Assembly (NCBI GenBank): GCA_040235565.1
Contig: JBECLA010000027.1
Location: forward strand, 1 to 64,000
Source of the DNA: JAHEIJ01 sp040235565
GTDB lineage: Bacteria > Pseudomonadota > Gammaproteobacteria > UBA6429 > Thiohalophilaceae
DNA: 64,000 nt
Direction of reading: 5' to 3'
Both the position numbers and the translations under genes were made by a program. The number at the start of each line of letters is the position of its first letter. Position 1 is the first letter of the stretch. Below, piece by piece: positions 35,282 through 43,413 of the stretch. The notes below the pieces were generated by a model that did no database searches, was not told the DNA's origin, and worked only from the letters and a program-made list of their open reading frames with translations.

Positions 35282-35492
35282 TCCTGCCACCACAACACCA
35301 TCCTGCTTGCCGGATAAAAAAACCAATGAATTCAATCAACAATAGTTGATTACTTTTCTAAGTTAGAATAATTCCATTTACTGATGCGCTAAAATACAAT
35401 GCTGCATTGCAGGCGAAGATCTGGCGAAAAAATACCCAAAGAGGACAGGAAAGAGTCGCTGTGCACCGGCCAAAAAAGATAGACAAAAAGAG

Positions 35493-35506
35493 ATGATCTA
35501 TATCAA
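35493..35506 (+). promoter_or_regulatory. FNR/ANR-like binding site upstream of the octaheme cytochrome operon
   Basis: ATGATCTATATCAA matches the FNR consensus TTGAT-N4-ATCAA at nine of ten specified bases. A TAGAAT -10 candidate lies at 35544-35549, placing the site centre about 55-57 bp upstream of the implied start. Induction under low oxygen would suit the downstream reductase. The rest of 35282-35597 shows no gene. Confidence 0.5.
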
Positions 35507-35597
35507 TAAGTATCTTGAGATGCGGTGGGCAGAGGACTAATCTTAGAATATGCCATTATTCTAATATTCATTAAATTCCGCTATTCAGGAGATCAAC

Positions 35598-36143
35598 ATG
35601 TTGAAGTTCATCGGTGGTTTTATTATCGGCATCGTCATACTCGGTGTCGTCATGTTCTTTAAAGCGGGTTCATTCATGTTCAATGAAATTGAAAGCCCGT
35701 ATAGCGTGGAAGAAACCGCGGCGCGTATTCAACGCAATATTCAACGGCTGGAAAATCGGGGCTGGAAGCTGTCCGGATTGCGTGATCCGTCCAAAGCCGT
35801 TGCCGCTTCCGGGACCAATGTGTTGCCGGTGCTACTGGTGGAAGCCTGCAGTACCAAATATTCCGCGCCGTTGCTGAAAGAAGATGAAACCCGACTCTTG
35901 TCGATTCTGATGCCCTGCACCATCACGGTGTACAAGAAGGATAATGGCAAGACCTATATCGGTCTGATGAATTCCGGCCTGATGGGCAAGATGTTTGGCG
36001 AAAAGGTCGGCACCATCATGGGTGAAGTGGCAAAAGATCAGGCCGAGTTCGTGAAATTCGATCCCAAAGAACCGGCACCGCCGCTCATCAAGATCAAGCC
36101 CGGTGGTGGTGGAGCAGGTGGTAAGGATGTTGGTGGCTGTTAG
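35598..36143 (+). CDS. Membrane-anchored DUF302 protein
   Basis: 181 residues. N-terminal transmembrane helix (FIGGFIIGIVILGVVMFF, about 4-22) followed by a DUF302 domain: YSVEETAARIQRNIQRLENRGW, then CSTKYSAPLLKEDETRLLSILMPCTITVYKK. A Gly-rich tail ends in GGC. AGGAG box seven bases before the ATG. DUF302 proteins are common beside sulfur and c-type cytochrome genes, but their role is unknown. First gene of a unit with the octaheme cytochrome; a hairpin lies in the 76-bp gap. Confidence 0.82.
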   Translation: MLKFIGGFIIGIVILGVVMFFKAGSFMFNEIESPYSVEETAARIQRNIQRLENRGWKLSGLRDPSKAVAASGTNVLPVLLVEACSTKYSAPLLKEDETRLLSILMPCTITVYKKDNGKTYIGLMNSGLMGKMFGEKVGTIMGEVAKDQAEFVKFDPKEPAPPLIKIKPGGGGAGGKDVGGC

Positions 36144-36154
36144 TTCCGCTCTGG

Positions 36155-36176
36155 CTGGCTCGGTCATCCGAGCCAG
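36155..36176. repeat. Intercistronic hairpin before the octaheme cytochrome gene
   Basis: Perfect 8-bp stem CTGGCTCG (36155-36162) / CGAGCCAG (36169-36176) with a six-base loop and no T-run. Likely mRNA-stabilising or differential-expression element inside the operon. Confidence 0.5.
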
Positions 36177-36219
36177 TCGACATCGCATTGATAAGACCAA
36201 TGTCTTTTGAGGAGTGATC

Positions 36220-37869
36220 ATGTCAAGCCCAAGATTTAAATTTTTATTCGCCGGCGCATTAACCGCCCTGTTGATGTTATCCGGGGTTGTGAATGCCAAG
36301 GTCGAAGAGCCGCAGGCGGAAGCCAAGACGGCAACGCCGGCAGCTGAAACGGCGAAAAAACCCGCCAAGGAATCCAAGTCCACGGCGGACCATTCCAAAT
36401 TCAAGGAACTGGACAAGGATTTTGATACCGGTCCGGAGGTCACCAAGGCGTGTCTCGAATGTCACACCGAAGCGGCCAAGCAGGTACACAATACCAAGCA
36501 CTGGAACTGGGAATGGGTCAATCCCCAGACCAAACAACGGCTGGGTAAGAAACACGTCATCAATAACTTCTGTACCTCGGTGCAGTCCAACCAGACCTTC
36601 TGTAGTGCCTGCCATGTGGGTTATGGCTGGAGTGATGATTCCTTTGACTTTAGCAAGGAAGAAAATGTCGACTGTCTGGTTTGTCACGATACCACCGGCA
36701 AGTACAAGAAAATTCCGGGGTTGTCCGGTCATCCGAACTACAAGTCGATGGAATGGCCACCCCATTCCGGTAATTTCCGTCCGGCCACCGATCTGACCAA
36801 GATCGCGCAGAACGTCGGTAAAACAAGTCGGCAGACTTGCGGTGCCTGTCACTTCTTCGGTGGTGGGGGTAACGCGGTAAAACACGGCGACCTGGATACC
36901 TCACTGATCAATCCACCCCGTTATCTTGACGTGCATATGGAGACTGACGGGTTGAACATGACCTGTGGTGATTGTCACCTGAGTGATTCCCATGAAGTCT
37001 CCGGCAGTCGCTATGCACCGACCGCCGCGGATGACAAGGGGGCATTGATACGGGGTAGTCAGGATGAACGCAATCCGACCACCTGTGTGGCATGTCACGG
37101 GAATGAACCGCATCCGAAAGAAGCCAAGCTGAATCACCACACTGACAAGATTGCCTGTCAGACCTGCCACATTCCGGCCTTTGCCCGGGGTAACCTGCAT
37201 ACCAAGATGACCTGGGACTGGTCCACCGCCGGTAAGCTGGATGAGAAGGGTCATCGCATTCGTACCAAGGGCAGTGAAGGCCGTGATCTGTATGACAGTA
37301 AAAAAGGTAACTTCAGCTATGAACGTTACGTCATCCCCGAATACGTCTGGTTCAACGGCAATGTCCGTTTCACCTTGTTCGGTGAAAAGGTTGAAGGTGA
37401 CAAGGTCAAGATCAACGATTTCCTGGGCGATGCCAATGATCCGAATGCCCGTATCTGGCCGGTCAAGGTATTCCGCGGCAAGCAACCCTATGATATCGGC
37501 AATGAAACTCTGGCGGTATTCCACACCGCCGGCAAGGATGATGCCGCTTTCTGGGGCAACTACGACTGGGACAAGGCCCTGGCCGCCGGGATGAAGGCGA
37601 TGGGGGTTGAATACAGTGGCAAGATGAAGTTCGTCGAAACCGAAATGTCCTGGCCGATTACCCATATGGTCGCGCCCAAGGAAGATGCGCTGGAATGTTA
37701 CCAGTGCCATAAGGAAGGCGGGCGCCTTGCCGCGATTCAGGATATCTACATGCCGGGTCGCAACAACACCCCGATCATTGACAAGATTGGCTGGACACTG
37801 GCATTACTCGCCCTGATCGGTGTTCTGATTCACGGTGCCATCCGCATCGTTTCGAGCAAGAGAGGTTAA
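36220..37869 (+). CDS. Octaheme c-type cytochrome, tetrathionate reductase (OTR) family
   Basis: Start at ATG 36220 with GAGGAG six bases upstream (GTG 36214 lies inside that box). 549 residues: signal peptide or anchor about 1-26, Ala/Lys-rich linker, then eight CxxCH heme sites with first cysteines at about 78, 128, 152, 207, 249, 289, 313 and 493. A transmembrane helix at about 522-541 anchors the C terminus. Spacing and segments such as NPPRYLDVHM and PITHMVAPKEDALECYQCH fit the OTR family described from Shewanella, which reduces tetrathionate, nitrite and hydroxylamine in vitro. Shewanella OTR is soluble, so the C-terminal helix suggests docking to the cytochrome b encoded next. Physiological substrate not determinable here. 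Confidence 0.9.
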   Translation: MSSPRFKFLFAGALTALLMLSGVVNAKVEEPQAEAKTATPAAETAKKPAKESKSTADHSKFKELDKDFDTGPEVTKACLECHTEAAKQVHNTKHWNWEWVNPQTKQRLGKKHVINNFCTSVQSNQTFCSACHVGYGWSDDSFDFSKEENVDCLVCHDTTGKYKKIPGLSGHPNYKSMEWPPHSGNFRPATDLTKIAQNVGKTSRQTCGACHFFGGGGNAVKHGDLDTSLINPPRYLDVHMETDGLNMTCGDCHLSDSHEVSGSRYAPTAADDKGALIRGSQDERNPTTCVACHGNEPHPKEAKLNHHTDKIACQTCHIPAFARGNLHTKMTWDWSTAGKLDEKGHRIRTKGSEGRDLYDSKKGNFSYERYVIPEYVWFNGNVRFTLFGEKVEGDKVKINDFLGDANDPNARIWPVKVFRGKQPYDIGNETLAVFHTAGKDDAAFWGNYDWDKALAAGMKAMGVEYSGKMKFVETEMSWPITHMVAPKEDALECYQCHKEGGRLAAIQDIYMPGRNNTPIIDKIGWTLALLALIGVLIHGAIRIVSSKRG

Positions 37870-37873
37870 GACG

Positions 37874-38467
37874 ATGGAAAGAATCTATATCTTCAAACGA
37901 TTTGAACGGTTCTGGCACTGGTCTCAGGCCGCGCTGATCATCTTCCTGATGATCACCGGGTTTGAAATCCACGGCTCCTACAAGTTCTTTGGTTATGAAC
38001 AGGCTGTGAGCTTTCACACCACGGCTGCCTGGACCCTGGTGGGGTTATGGGTCTTTGCGGTGTTCTGGACCATCACCACCGGCGAATGGAAGCAGTACGT
38101 TCCCACCATGGATAAGGTGGATGCGATGATCAAGTATTACCTGACGGGTATCTTTACCAATGCCCCGCATCCATTCAAACAGACGCGTCTGAGCAAACAT
38201 AATCCCCTGCAGCGGCTGGCCTACCTGTTTGTGCTGGTGATCATTAACCCCATTATCTGGACCACCGGTTGGTTCTACCTGTTCTACAATTCCTGGAAGG
38301 ACTGGGGTGTCGGCTGGTTAAGTCTGGAATGGGTGGCCTTCTTCCATGTGATCGCGGCCTTTATGATGTTGATCTTCTTCATCGTACATGTGTACCTGAC
38401 CACCGCAGGGCATACACCCACATCGCATATCAAGGCGATGATTACTGGCTGGGAAGAAACCCATTAA
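37874..38467 (+). CDS. Di-heme-type membrane cytochrome b (b561 / Ni-Fe hydrogenase b subunit-like)
   Basis: Start at ATG 37874, four bases after the octaheme stop. 197 residues with four transmembrane helices. Histidines in RFWHWSQ (helix 1), FEIHGSY, SFHTTAAW (helix 2), FFHVIAAF and FIVHVYL (helices 3-4) are positioned as heme b ligands. TTAGHTPTSHIKAM near the C terminus is typical of this family. It probably passes electrons from the quinol pool to the octaheme cytochrome, whose C-terminal helix would lie beside it. Confidence 0.9.
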   Translation: MERIYIFKRFERFWHWSQAALIIFLMITGFEIHGSYKFFGYEQAVSFHTTAAWTLVGLWVFAVFWTITTGEWKQYVPTMDKVDAMIKYYLTGIFTNAPHPFKQTRLSKHNPLQRLAYLFVLVIINPIIWTTGWFYLFYNSWKDWGVGWLSLEWVAFFHVIAAFMMLIFFIVHVYLTTAGHTPTSHIKAMITGWEETH

Positions 38468-38485
38468 CCGTAAGTTTAGTGAAAT

Positions 38486-39376
38486 ATGATCAAGGGAATT
38501 AAACTACCCTCCCTGCAGAGCCCCAAGTTACTTGGGGCTTTGTTTATGGGACTTGGCTGTATTGCACCCACAAACGTGTCTGCTGAACCGTCAGTCAGTG
38601 ATGTCGATGCGATTCCTCATGTGGGCAAGCGGGCCCGTGAAAGCTACATTGATTATCTGTATGCCGATCCGCACAAGGCCTTTGCCATCGGGCCGGGCGG
38701 GGCGTGGGCCTGGCAAGCGGGTAAAGCTTCACCCCAGGAAGCGGAACAGGCGGCGATTGATTACTGTCAACGTCACAGCCAGCAGAAGTGTGTTGCCTAT
38801 GCCGTGAATAACAAGCTGGTGTTTGATAGCAAACAATGGCCGACCTTGTGGGGCCCATACCTGACCAAAGCAGAAGCGGCAAAAACGCCGGTTGGTAACA
38901 ATGTGGGACAGCGTTTTTATGATCTGGCTTTCAAGGATGAAACCGGCAAAGGCAAAACCATTTCCGATTTACGTGGCAAGGTGGTGTTTCTTCATTTCTG
39001 GGGTTCCTGGTGTCCTTCCTGCATGATCGAATTCCCCTCGTTGGTACGATTACGGGAACAAATCAATCAGGAGCTGGGGAAACAGGTCGAGCTGGTGATT
39101 CTACAAGCGCGAGAACCGTTCAGTGAATCCCTGCGCTGGGCCAGGAAAAACGGTTTTGAGAATGTCACGCTGTATGACTCCGGAGTAAAGTCCGTGTCGG
39201 ATACGGAATTTCGACTGGCCGACGGTAAGCGCATACAGGATCGGGACGTGGCCAAAACCTTTCCGACCAGCATCGTGCTCGATAAAAACGGTGTGGTGGT
39301 ATTTTATCACCGCGGCCCCGTCAACAACTGGATGGAATATATAGAATTCTTCCGCGACGCGGCGCTTGGATCCTAG
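38486..39376 (+). CDS. TlpA-like thioredoxin-fold protein with N-terminal DUF4189-like region
   Basis: 296 residues. N-terminal hydrophobic stretch (LLGALFMGLGCIAP) acts as signal peptide, probably cleaved near VSA-EPS. Residues about 60-125 resemble a DUF4189-type module (HKAFAIGPGGAWAWQAGKAS, CQRHSQQKCVAYAVNNK). Residues about 145-290 form a TlpA/ResA thioredoxin domain with WGSWCPSC. It may keep heme-site cysteines reduced for maturation of the octaheme cytochrome or handle sulfur intermediates; the position 18 bp after the cytochrome b supports that. A terminator-like hairpin lies inside its first 20 codons. Confidence 0.82.
   Translation: MIKGIKLPSLQSPKLLGALFMGLGCIAPTNVSAEPSVSDVDAIPHVGKRARESYIDYLYADPHKAFAIGPGGAWAWQAGKASPQEAEQAAIDYCQRHSQQKCVAYAVNNKLVFDSKQWPTLWGPYLTKAEAAKTPVGNNVGQRFYDLAFKDETGKGKTISDLRGKVVFLHFWGSWCPSCMIEFPSLVRLREQINQELGKQVELVILQAREPFSESLRWARKNGFENVTLYDSGVKSVSDTEFRLADGKRIQDRDVAKTFPTSIVLDKNGVVVFYHRGPVNNWMEYIEFFRDAALGS
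38519..38545 (+). terminator. Terminator-like hairpin inside the start of the tlpA-like gene
   Basis: AGCCCCAAG (38519-38527) pairs perfectly with CTTGGGGCT (38531-38539) and is followed by TTGTTT. It lies within codons 12-18 of the reading frame from 38486, and the encoded residues are part of the hydrophobic signal segment. It could attenuate transcription after the cytochrome b gene. Confidence 0.5.
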
Positions 39377-39430
39377 CCTAAAATACTTTGTTACTTCCTG
39401 AAGAACACTATTAGCCAATAAACAGGATCA

Positions 39431-39877
39431 TCACAGCCTTGGACCACCACGACGGTTCTTCAGGCGGCTCATCAGTGTCTTGCAATCAACATGGCGTACC
39501 GCCTCCTTACCGAGCAGATGGTTGGTGCTGAATTGTTCCAGCATTGCCATGTCTTTGGTCAGGGTATGCATGTGCAGGCTTTGCATATCATTCATAATGT
39601 AGAGACTGACCACCTCCGGCTGGGCAGCCAGGTCGCGCGCGACGTCCTGGATATTTGCAGGTGCGACCTGCACATCAAAAAACGCCGAGACGGCCTTGCC
39701 CAGTTTTTCCGGGTTCACCACGGCCGTGAATTGTTCTATCACCCCATCGTCAATCAGCTTCTGTACCCGTTCGCGAACATGGGCACGGGAGACATTGAGA
39801 TCGCGTGCGATATCAGCAAAGGTCGCCCGGCCATCTTTGATGAGCAGGCCAAGTATTTTGGTATCTAATGGTGACAC
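39431..39877 (-). CDS. Lrp/AsnC-family transcriptional regulator
   Basis: 148 residues. N-terminal HTH (DTKILGLLIKDGRATFADIARDLNVSRAHVRERV split over residues 4-37) followed by a RAM/ligand-binding domain (VNPEKLGKAVSAFFDVQV, LAAQPEVVSLYIMNDM). It is divergent from the TRAP transporter genes across about 515 bp, so it may respond to an amino- or oxo-acid taken up by that system. Convergent with the tlpA-like gene (54 bp, no clear terminator). Confidence 0.88.
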   Translation of the reverse strand: MSPLDTKILGLLIKDGRATFADIARDLNVSRAHVRERVQKLIDDGVIEQFTAVVNPEKLGKAVSAFFDVQVAPANIQDVARDLAAQPEVVSLYIMNDMQSLHMHTLTKDMAMLEQFSTNHLLGKEAVRHVDCKTLMSRLKNRRGGPRL

Positions 39878-40254
39878 GTTAGCTCCAGGTTAGCGTGTGA
39901 AAACAGCAAATGAGATTGCAAAATCCAGACCAGGGAAGAGAAAAGCAACACTCGTAAGGTAATTCAATACATCCGGTAGGAAACAGCGGGTTGATGCAGT
40001 GCGTATTCCTTGTTGTTGCACTAATAAAGTGCGCGTTATTTATCAATAGGCTGCCGAATGTAAGCTCATTTCACCTTTTGTGACCAGATGTCAGCTTATT
40101 CGGGTGAAAAAACTCCGCTACGGATATCGTTTGGCAAGTATCGGATGTCAACTGTAAACAGATGTTTGTCTGACAGTGGTTGCCCCAGCAAAGTGCGTTG
40201 AATCACTCCTCAAGTGGGATGATTTATACTGAAGAATCGCATTATTAGTTTCCC

Positions 40255-40267
40255 TATCAACGACTTA
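40255..40267 (+). promoter_or_regulatory. IHF-like site
   Basis: TATCAACGACTTA matches the IHF core consensus WATCAA-N4-TTR exactly, 19 bp upstream of the -24 element. DNA bending here would bring an upstream-bound activator to the sigma-54 polymerase. Confidence 0.55.
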
Positions 40268-40285
40268 CCCTGCCTCAAATGCATC

Positions 40286-40300
40286 TGGCACAGCTTTTGC
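40286..40300 (+). promoter_or_regulatory. Sigma-54 promoter of the TRAP operon
   Basis: TGGCACAGCTTTTGC matches the -24/-12 consensus TGGCAC-N5-TTGC at every specified base, with GG and GC twelve bases apart. Predicted start about 40312, giving an 80-base leader before dctP. Confidence 0.8.
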
Positions 40301-40393
40301 CATATACGTAGGCAGGATGTTCGCTGCCTGACATTGCGTGACGGGCAACGAATTCAATCAAGTCACTGGATCAACAACGGGGAGACCCTTCAT

Positions 40394-41491
40394 ATGAGTA
40401 TGAATCGACGCAAGTTCCTTACTGCCGGTATCGGTGCGACGGCTGCTGCCGGTACGCTGGTTGCACCTGGTATTGCCCAGGCCGCAAGTAAAGAGACGTA
40501 TAAGTTCAAAATGACCTGTGCCTATCCGGGCGGGGCACCCTTTTATTCCACCGGACCGGGTAGTGCGACAGATTTCATTAAACGTGTTGAGGCAATGTCT
40601 GGCGGTCGGATCAAGATCAAGTTCTATGCCGCGGGTGAACTGGTCCCGGCTCTGGGTGGCTTTGATGCCGTGCGTCAGGGTACCGTGGACATGAACTGGG
40701 GTAACGCCTACTTCTGGGCGGGCAAGTCCTTCGCGGCCCAGTATTTTACCGCCGTGCCGTTTGGCATGGATGCGCTGAGCATGAACGCCTGGTTGTATGA
40801 AGGCGGTGGACAGGCATTATGGGATGAAGTCTATGAGCCATTCGGTTTGAAAGCATTGGCCGGGGGGAATACCGGTATGCAGATGACGGGTTGGTTCCGT
40901 AAACCGATCAAGAGCATCGATGACTTTAAAGGTCTGCGGATGCGTATTCCGGGTCTGGCCGGTAAGGTTTACGAAAAACTTGGCGTCAGCGTGAAATTGC
41001 TGCCCGGTGGTGAAATTTTCCCGGCCCTGCAGCGTGGCGTGATTGATGCGGCCGAGTTCGTCGGTCCCTATCAGGATCGTAAACTGGGGCTGATGAACGC
41101 CGCCAAGTATTACTACATGACCGGGTGGCATGAACCCTCCAATGTCAGTGAACTGCTGATGAACAAGAAGATGTGGGACAGCTTGCCGCCGGACCTGCAG
41201 GCCGTGATCGAGAATGCCGCCGCAGCAACCAACCAGGCAGGCTTCGTCTGGTCCAATGCCAATAACGCCGAGGCACTGGATGATCTGGTGAAGAACCACG
41301 GTGTCAAGGTAGACAGCCTGTCGGATGAAATCGTTGAGAAGCTACGCGCTTTGACGTTCGAAACTCTCGACGAGTTGACGGCCAAGGATCCGCTCGCGAA
41401 GAAGGTGCACGACCATTACTTTGCCTTCAAAGAAAAATCTGATGCCTGGCTCAATAGCAGTGAAGCCGTGGTGCTGAACAAAAAGCTGTAA
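40394..41491 (+). CDS. dctP: TRAP transporter substrate-binding protein, TakP-like
   Basis: Start at ATG 40394, ten bases after GGGGAG; the longer frame from 40334 lacks an RBS and covers the leader. 365 residues. Twin-arginine signal (NRRKFLTAG, cleavage after IAQA), unusual but known for TRAP binding proteins. Segments GGNTGMQMTGWFRKPI, GLRMRIPGLAGKVYEKLGV and EFVGPYQDRKLG parallel TakP of Rhodobacter, which binds 2-oxo acids. The arginine in GLRMRIPG should bind the ligand carboxylate. Followed by dctQ and dctM. A monocarboxylate or oxo-acid ligand is likely; identity unknown. Confidence 0.9.
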   Translation: MSMNRRKFLTAGIGATAAAGTLVAPGIAQAASKETYKFKMTCAYPGGAPFYSTGPGSATDFIKRVEAMSGGRIKIKFYAAGELVPALGGFDAVRQGTVDMNWGNAYFWAGKSFAAQYFTAVPFGMDALSMNAWLYEGGGQALWDEVYEPFGLKALAGGNTGMQMTGWFRKPIKSIDDFKGLRMRIPGLAGKVYEKLGVSVKLLPGGEIFPALQRGVIDAAEFVGPYQDRKLGLMNAAKYYYMTGWHEPSNVSELLMNKKMWDSLPPDLQAVIENAAAATNQAGFVWSNANNAEALDDLVKNHGVKVDSLSDEIVEKLRALTFETLDELTAKDPLAKKVHDHYFAFKEKSDAWLNSSEAVVLNKKL

Positions 41492-41500
41492 GTTGTTTCG

Positions 41501-42088
41501 ATGGTAGAACAATTCCAGGAAAAGTGGGCCGAGCCCAAGTGGCTCGCGCCCAACCGGGTGGCCAGCCTGCCTGATGTTGGTGGGGTGGCCGGTTTCCTGG
41601 ATCATCTGGTGGCCCGTCTCGGACGGGCCTCTTCATGGTTAACCCTGTTGTTGGTGTTGCTGGTCGCCGGGGATGTGTTGTTCCGTTATATCTGGCATGT
41701 CAGTTCCGTTGCCGAACAGGAGTTTGAATGGCATGTACTGGCGGTGATCGCCATGATCGGTGCCAGTTACACCTTGCAGCAAGGTGAGCATGTGCGGGTG
41801 GATATTTTCTACCAGCAATACCGTCCACGGGTAAAACAGTGGATGGATGTGTTATTACCCTCGCTGGTCATTGTTCCGACCATGTTGTTTATTGCCTGGT
41901 TATCCCTGAACTTTGTCAGTATGTCCTGGGAGATCGCGGAAGGATCCCCTGATCCCGGTGGTCTGCCAGGCCGCTATGTAATCAAGGCATTTGTGCCGCT
42001 GGGCTTTTTCCTGATTGCTATCCAGGGTGTTGCCATGACCCTGTACGGCATTCTCCAACTCAAACAAACCGGGCCGACCCAACCATGA
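41501..42088 (+). CDS. dctQ: TRAP transporter small permease
   Basis: 195 residues with four transmembrane helices (about 46-66, 78-98, 119-141, 164-184). FEWHVLAVIAMIGASYTLQQGEHVRVDIFY is the DctQ family signature region. A 40-residue cytoplasmic N-terminal extension precedes helix 1. Starts ten bases after dctP and overlaps dctM by ATGA. Confidence 0.9.
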   Translation: MVEQFQEKWAEPKWLAPNRVASLPDVGGVAGFLDHLVARLGRASSWLTLLLVLLVAGDVLFRYIWHVSSVAEQEFEWHVLAVIAMIGASYTLQQGEHVRVDIFYQQYRPRVKQWMDVLLPSLVIVPTMLFIAWLSLNFVSMSWEIAEGSPDPGGLPGRYVIKAFVPLGFFLIAIQGVAMTLYGILQLKQTGPTQP

Positions 42089-43407
42089 GTGAAGAAAGTC
42101 TCGCTATCGGCATGGTCATCGCGTTATTCGGGATGATCCTCGGCGGTATTCCGGTGCCGTTTGCCCTTGCGGCCAGCGGAATTCTGTTTGGTATCGCCGG
42201 CTTTGGGTTGGATCTTTTCAATCTGTTACCACTGCGGTTGTTCGGGGTGGCGACCAATTATTCCTTGCTGGCCATTCCTTTGTTCGTGTTCATGGGGGTG
42301 ATGCTGGAAAAATCACGCATGGCCGAGCGCATGCTGGATGTTATCGGTCACCTGGCGGGGAAACGCGCCGGCGGAATGGCGATGGCCATTGTGTTTGTCG
42401 GCGTGCTGATGGGGGCGTCGACAGGCATCGTTGCCGCCACGGTGGTGACCGTGGGTCTGATTACCTTGCCGACACTTCTGCGGCGTGATTATAACCCGCG
42501 CCTTGCCTGCGGCACGATTTGCGCATCCGGGACCCTGGGCCAGATCATCCCTCCCAGCCTGGTCTTGATCCTGCTGGCTGATGTGACCGGTGAGTCGGTC
42601 GGAACCCTGTTCGCCGCCGCACTGGTACCGGGGCTGATGTTGGGACTATTGTACTTCGGTTACCTGATGGTTATGGCCTGGCAACAACCTGCCAGCATGC
42701 CGCCCATCCCGGCGGAGGAACGGGACGAAGTCAATCGGCTGCAATTGCTGCTGGATCTTTTCAAGGTGGTGTTACCGCCCTTGTTACTGGTGGTTGCCGT
42801 ACTCGGTTCCATTATTGGCGGTGTCGCCGCGCCTACCGAAGCGGCTTCGATGGGCGCGTTGGGCGCACTGCTACTGGTCACCGTCACCCGGCGCATGAGT
42901 TTCAAGGTCCTGCGTGAAACGATGGACAGCACCTTCAAGATCACGGGCATGACGCTGTTTGTGTTGATGACAGCCCAGGTCTTCAGTCTCAGTTTTCGCG
43001 GCCTTGGGGGGGATGATCTGATCGATCAGTTGTTTGCTTTCCTGCCCGGAGGGGTGTGGGGCGGACTGATTTTCATGATGCTGCTGCTGTTCGTGCTGGG
43101 TTTCTTCCTCGACTGGATCGAAATCACCTATATCGTCCTGCCCCTGTTGTTACCGTTCATGATGAGCCAGGGCGTGGACATTATCTGGTTGTGTATTCTG
43201 GTGGCGATGAACCTGCAGACATCGTTTCTGACACCACCCTTCGGCTGGTCGTTGTTCTATCTGCGTGGTGTCGCACCACCCGAAATCACGACCGGTGATA
43301 TTTATCGTGGCGTCTTGCCATATATCGGTATCCAGGCGCTGGGCCTGTTGTTGGTGATGCTGTTCCCCGCCATTGCCACCTGGCTGCCAAATGCCATTGG
43401 CTGGTAG
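42085..43407 (+). CDS. dctM: TRAP transporter large permease
   Basis: 440 residues, about 12 transmembrane segments. FVFMGVMLEKSRMAERML, GASTGIVAATVVTVGLI, CASGTLGQIIPPSLVLILLAD and AAPTEAASMGALGALLL are DctM motifs. It carries out sodium- or proton-driven transport with DctQ. ATGA overlap with dctQ; the gamma-glutamyltransferase-like gene starts six bases after its stop. Confidence 0.94.
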   Translation: MSEESLAIGMVIALFGMILGGIPVPFALAASGILFGIAGFGLDLFNLLPLRLFGVATNYSLLAIPLFVFMGVMLEKSRMAERMLDVIGHLAGKRAGGMAMAIVFVGVLMGASTGIVAATVVTVGLITLPTLLRRDYNPRLACGTICASGTLGQIIPPSLVLILLADVTGESVGTLFAAALVPGLMLGLLYFGYLMVMAWQQPASMPPIPAEERDEVNRLQLLLDLFKVVLPPLLLVVAVLGSIIGGVAAPTEAASMGALGALLLVTVTRRMSFKVLRETMDSTFKITGMTLFVLMTAQVFSLSFRGLGGDDLIDQLFAFLPGGVWGGLIFMMLLLFVLGFFLDWIEITYIVLPLLLPFMMSQGVDIIWLCILVAMNLQTSFLTPPFGWSLFYLRGVAPPEITTGDIYRGVLPYIGIQALGLLLVMLFPAIATWLPNAIGW

Positions 43408-43413
43408 TTACCT

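Larger units (their letters stand above)
39878..40393. other. Long regulatory region between lrp-type gene and TRAP transporter
   Basis: 516 bp without a gene. It holds a sigma-54 promoter and an IHF-like site (listed separately), a GCACT (40018-40022) AATAA AGTGC (40028-40032) inverted repeat, and a repeated AGTGCG word (about 39997, 40028 and 40195). The repeated elements lie upstream of the IHF-like site, where a sigma-54 activator would bind. Confidence 0.55.
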
